Assembly (NCBI GenBank): GCA_020345785.1
Contig: CP070771.1
Location: 1,438,172-1,444,135, forward strand
DNA: 5,964 bases
Reading direction: 5' to 3'
Origin: Desulfobacterales bacterium
GTDB lineage: Bacteria; Desulfobacterota; Desulfobacteria; Desulfobacterales; JAFDCJ01
Below the pieces are notes generated by a model that saw nothing but the letters and a program-made list of their open reading frames with translations, did not search any database and had not been told where the DNA came from. Positions 5,824-5,964 of the stretch are shown in pieces; position 1 is the stretch's first letter; every line of letters starts with the position of its first letter. The position numbers were made by a program, and so were the translations under genes.

Positions 5824-5964
5824 CTAGAACCGAATAGCTAGCCCCAAGGTTGGCCCGTGTAGGGTTACGTCCCACTGGAACTTGTCTGTTCCGCTGCCAT
5901 CTGTGTAATCCTGCGAGAGCGCTCGATAGCCGCCGAATACCCGTGCGTTACCGTCGCCGAACAA
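5824..5964 (-). CDS. Outer-membrane beta-barrel protein, C-terminal 46 residues (runs off window edge)
   Basis: The frame is open from the window edge to TAG at 5826-5824 and encodes 46 residues. Its ending is that of an outer-membrane barrel: GGYRALSQDYTDGSGTDKF is a strand with a polar turn, WDVTLHGP follows, and the last strand is TLGLAIRF. The final eight residues fit the BAM-recognised beta-signal (polar-x-Gly-x-x-hydrophobic-x-aromatic) with terminal Phe. A 'GYR - turn - F-WD-T-HGP-LGL-RF' ending is common in small barrels of the OmpW/OmpA-barrel sort, but the subfamily cannot be decided from the tail. A hairpin follows the stop at once. No start, signal peptide or promoter is in the window. 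Confidence 0.75.
   Translation of the reverse strand: MFGDGNARVFGGYRALSQDYTDGSGTDKFQWDVTLHGPTLGLAIRF

Noticed and set aside
5638..5841. Plus-strand open frame (67 codons) across the small peptide gene and the hairpin
   Set aside because: It has no ribosome site, crosses the strong hairpin and the antisense of the small lipoprotein-like gene, and resembles no protein family.

Overview
The window comes from a Gram-negative (diderm) bacterium. Its genes encode an outer-membrane beta-barrel tail, lipoprotein and Sec signal peptides, and an AsmA-type envelope protein. Protein style, strong GGAGG-type ribosome sites and mixed G+C would suit Desulfobacterota or another proteobacterial lineage, but nothing here fixes the taxon.

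Every supported gene is on the minus strand, so transcription runs from position 5964 toward 1. In that order: (1) the last 46 codons of an outer-membrane beta-barrel protein (5824-5964), followed 3 nt later by a long hairpin (5787-5820). (2) A possible 34-residue lipoprotein-like peptide (5621-5725). (3) A sigma70-type promoter (5572-5600) feeding an AT-rich leader of about 120 nt. (4) A 481-residue patatin-like phospholipase lipoprotein (3998-5443) with its full catalytic motif set. (5) A 398-bp AT-rich gap (3600-3997) holding two perfect palindromes and a short reading frame interrupted by one TGA. (6) A 1066-residue AsmA-family protein (399-3599) whose middle is six exact 72-residue tandem units plus a degenerate seventh. 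(7) The first 103 codons of a periplasmic substrate-binding protein (1-311), cut by the window edge.

The common theme is the cell envelope. A lipid-cleaving lipoprotein lies beside an inner-membrane-anchored protein of a family linked to phospholipid movement across the periplasm, with an outer-membrane protein upstream. The large gaps argue against one tight operon. Only AsmA and the substrate-binding protein (87-bp gap) are close enough to be readily co-transcribed. The start codons chosen for the two large genes are internal to the longest open frames, because clear ribosome sites precede them. I see no rRNA, tRNA, CRISPR array, transposase or integrase. The most unusual items are the regular 216-bp repeat array in the AsmA gene, the interrupted small frame in the 3600-3997 gap, and the hairpin after the barrel gene, which pairs better as plus-strand RNA than as the expected minus-strand RNA.
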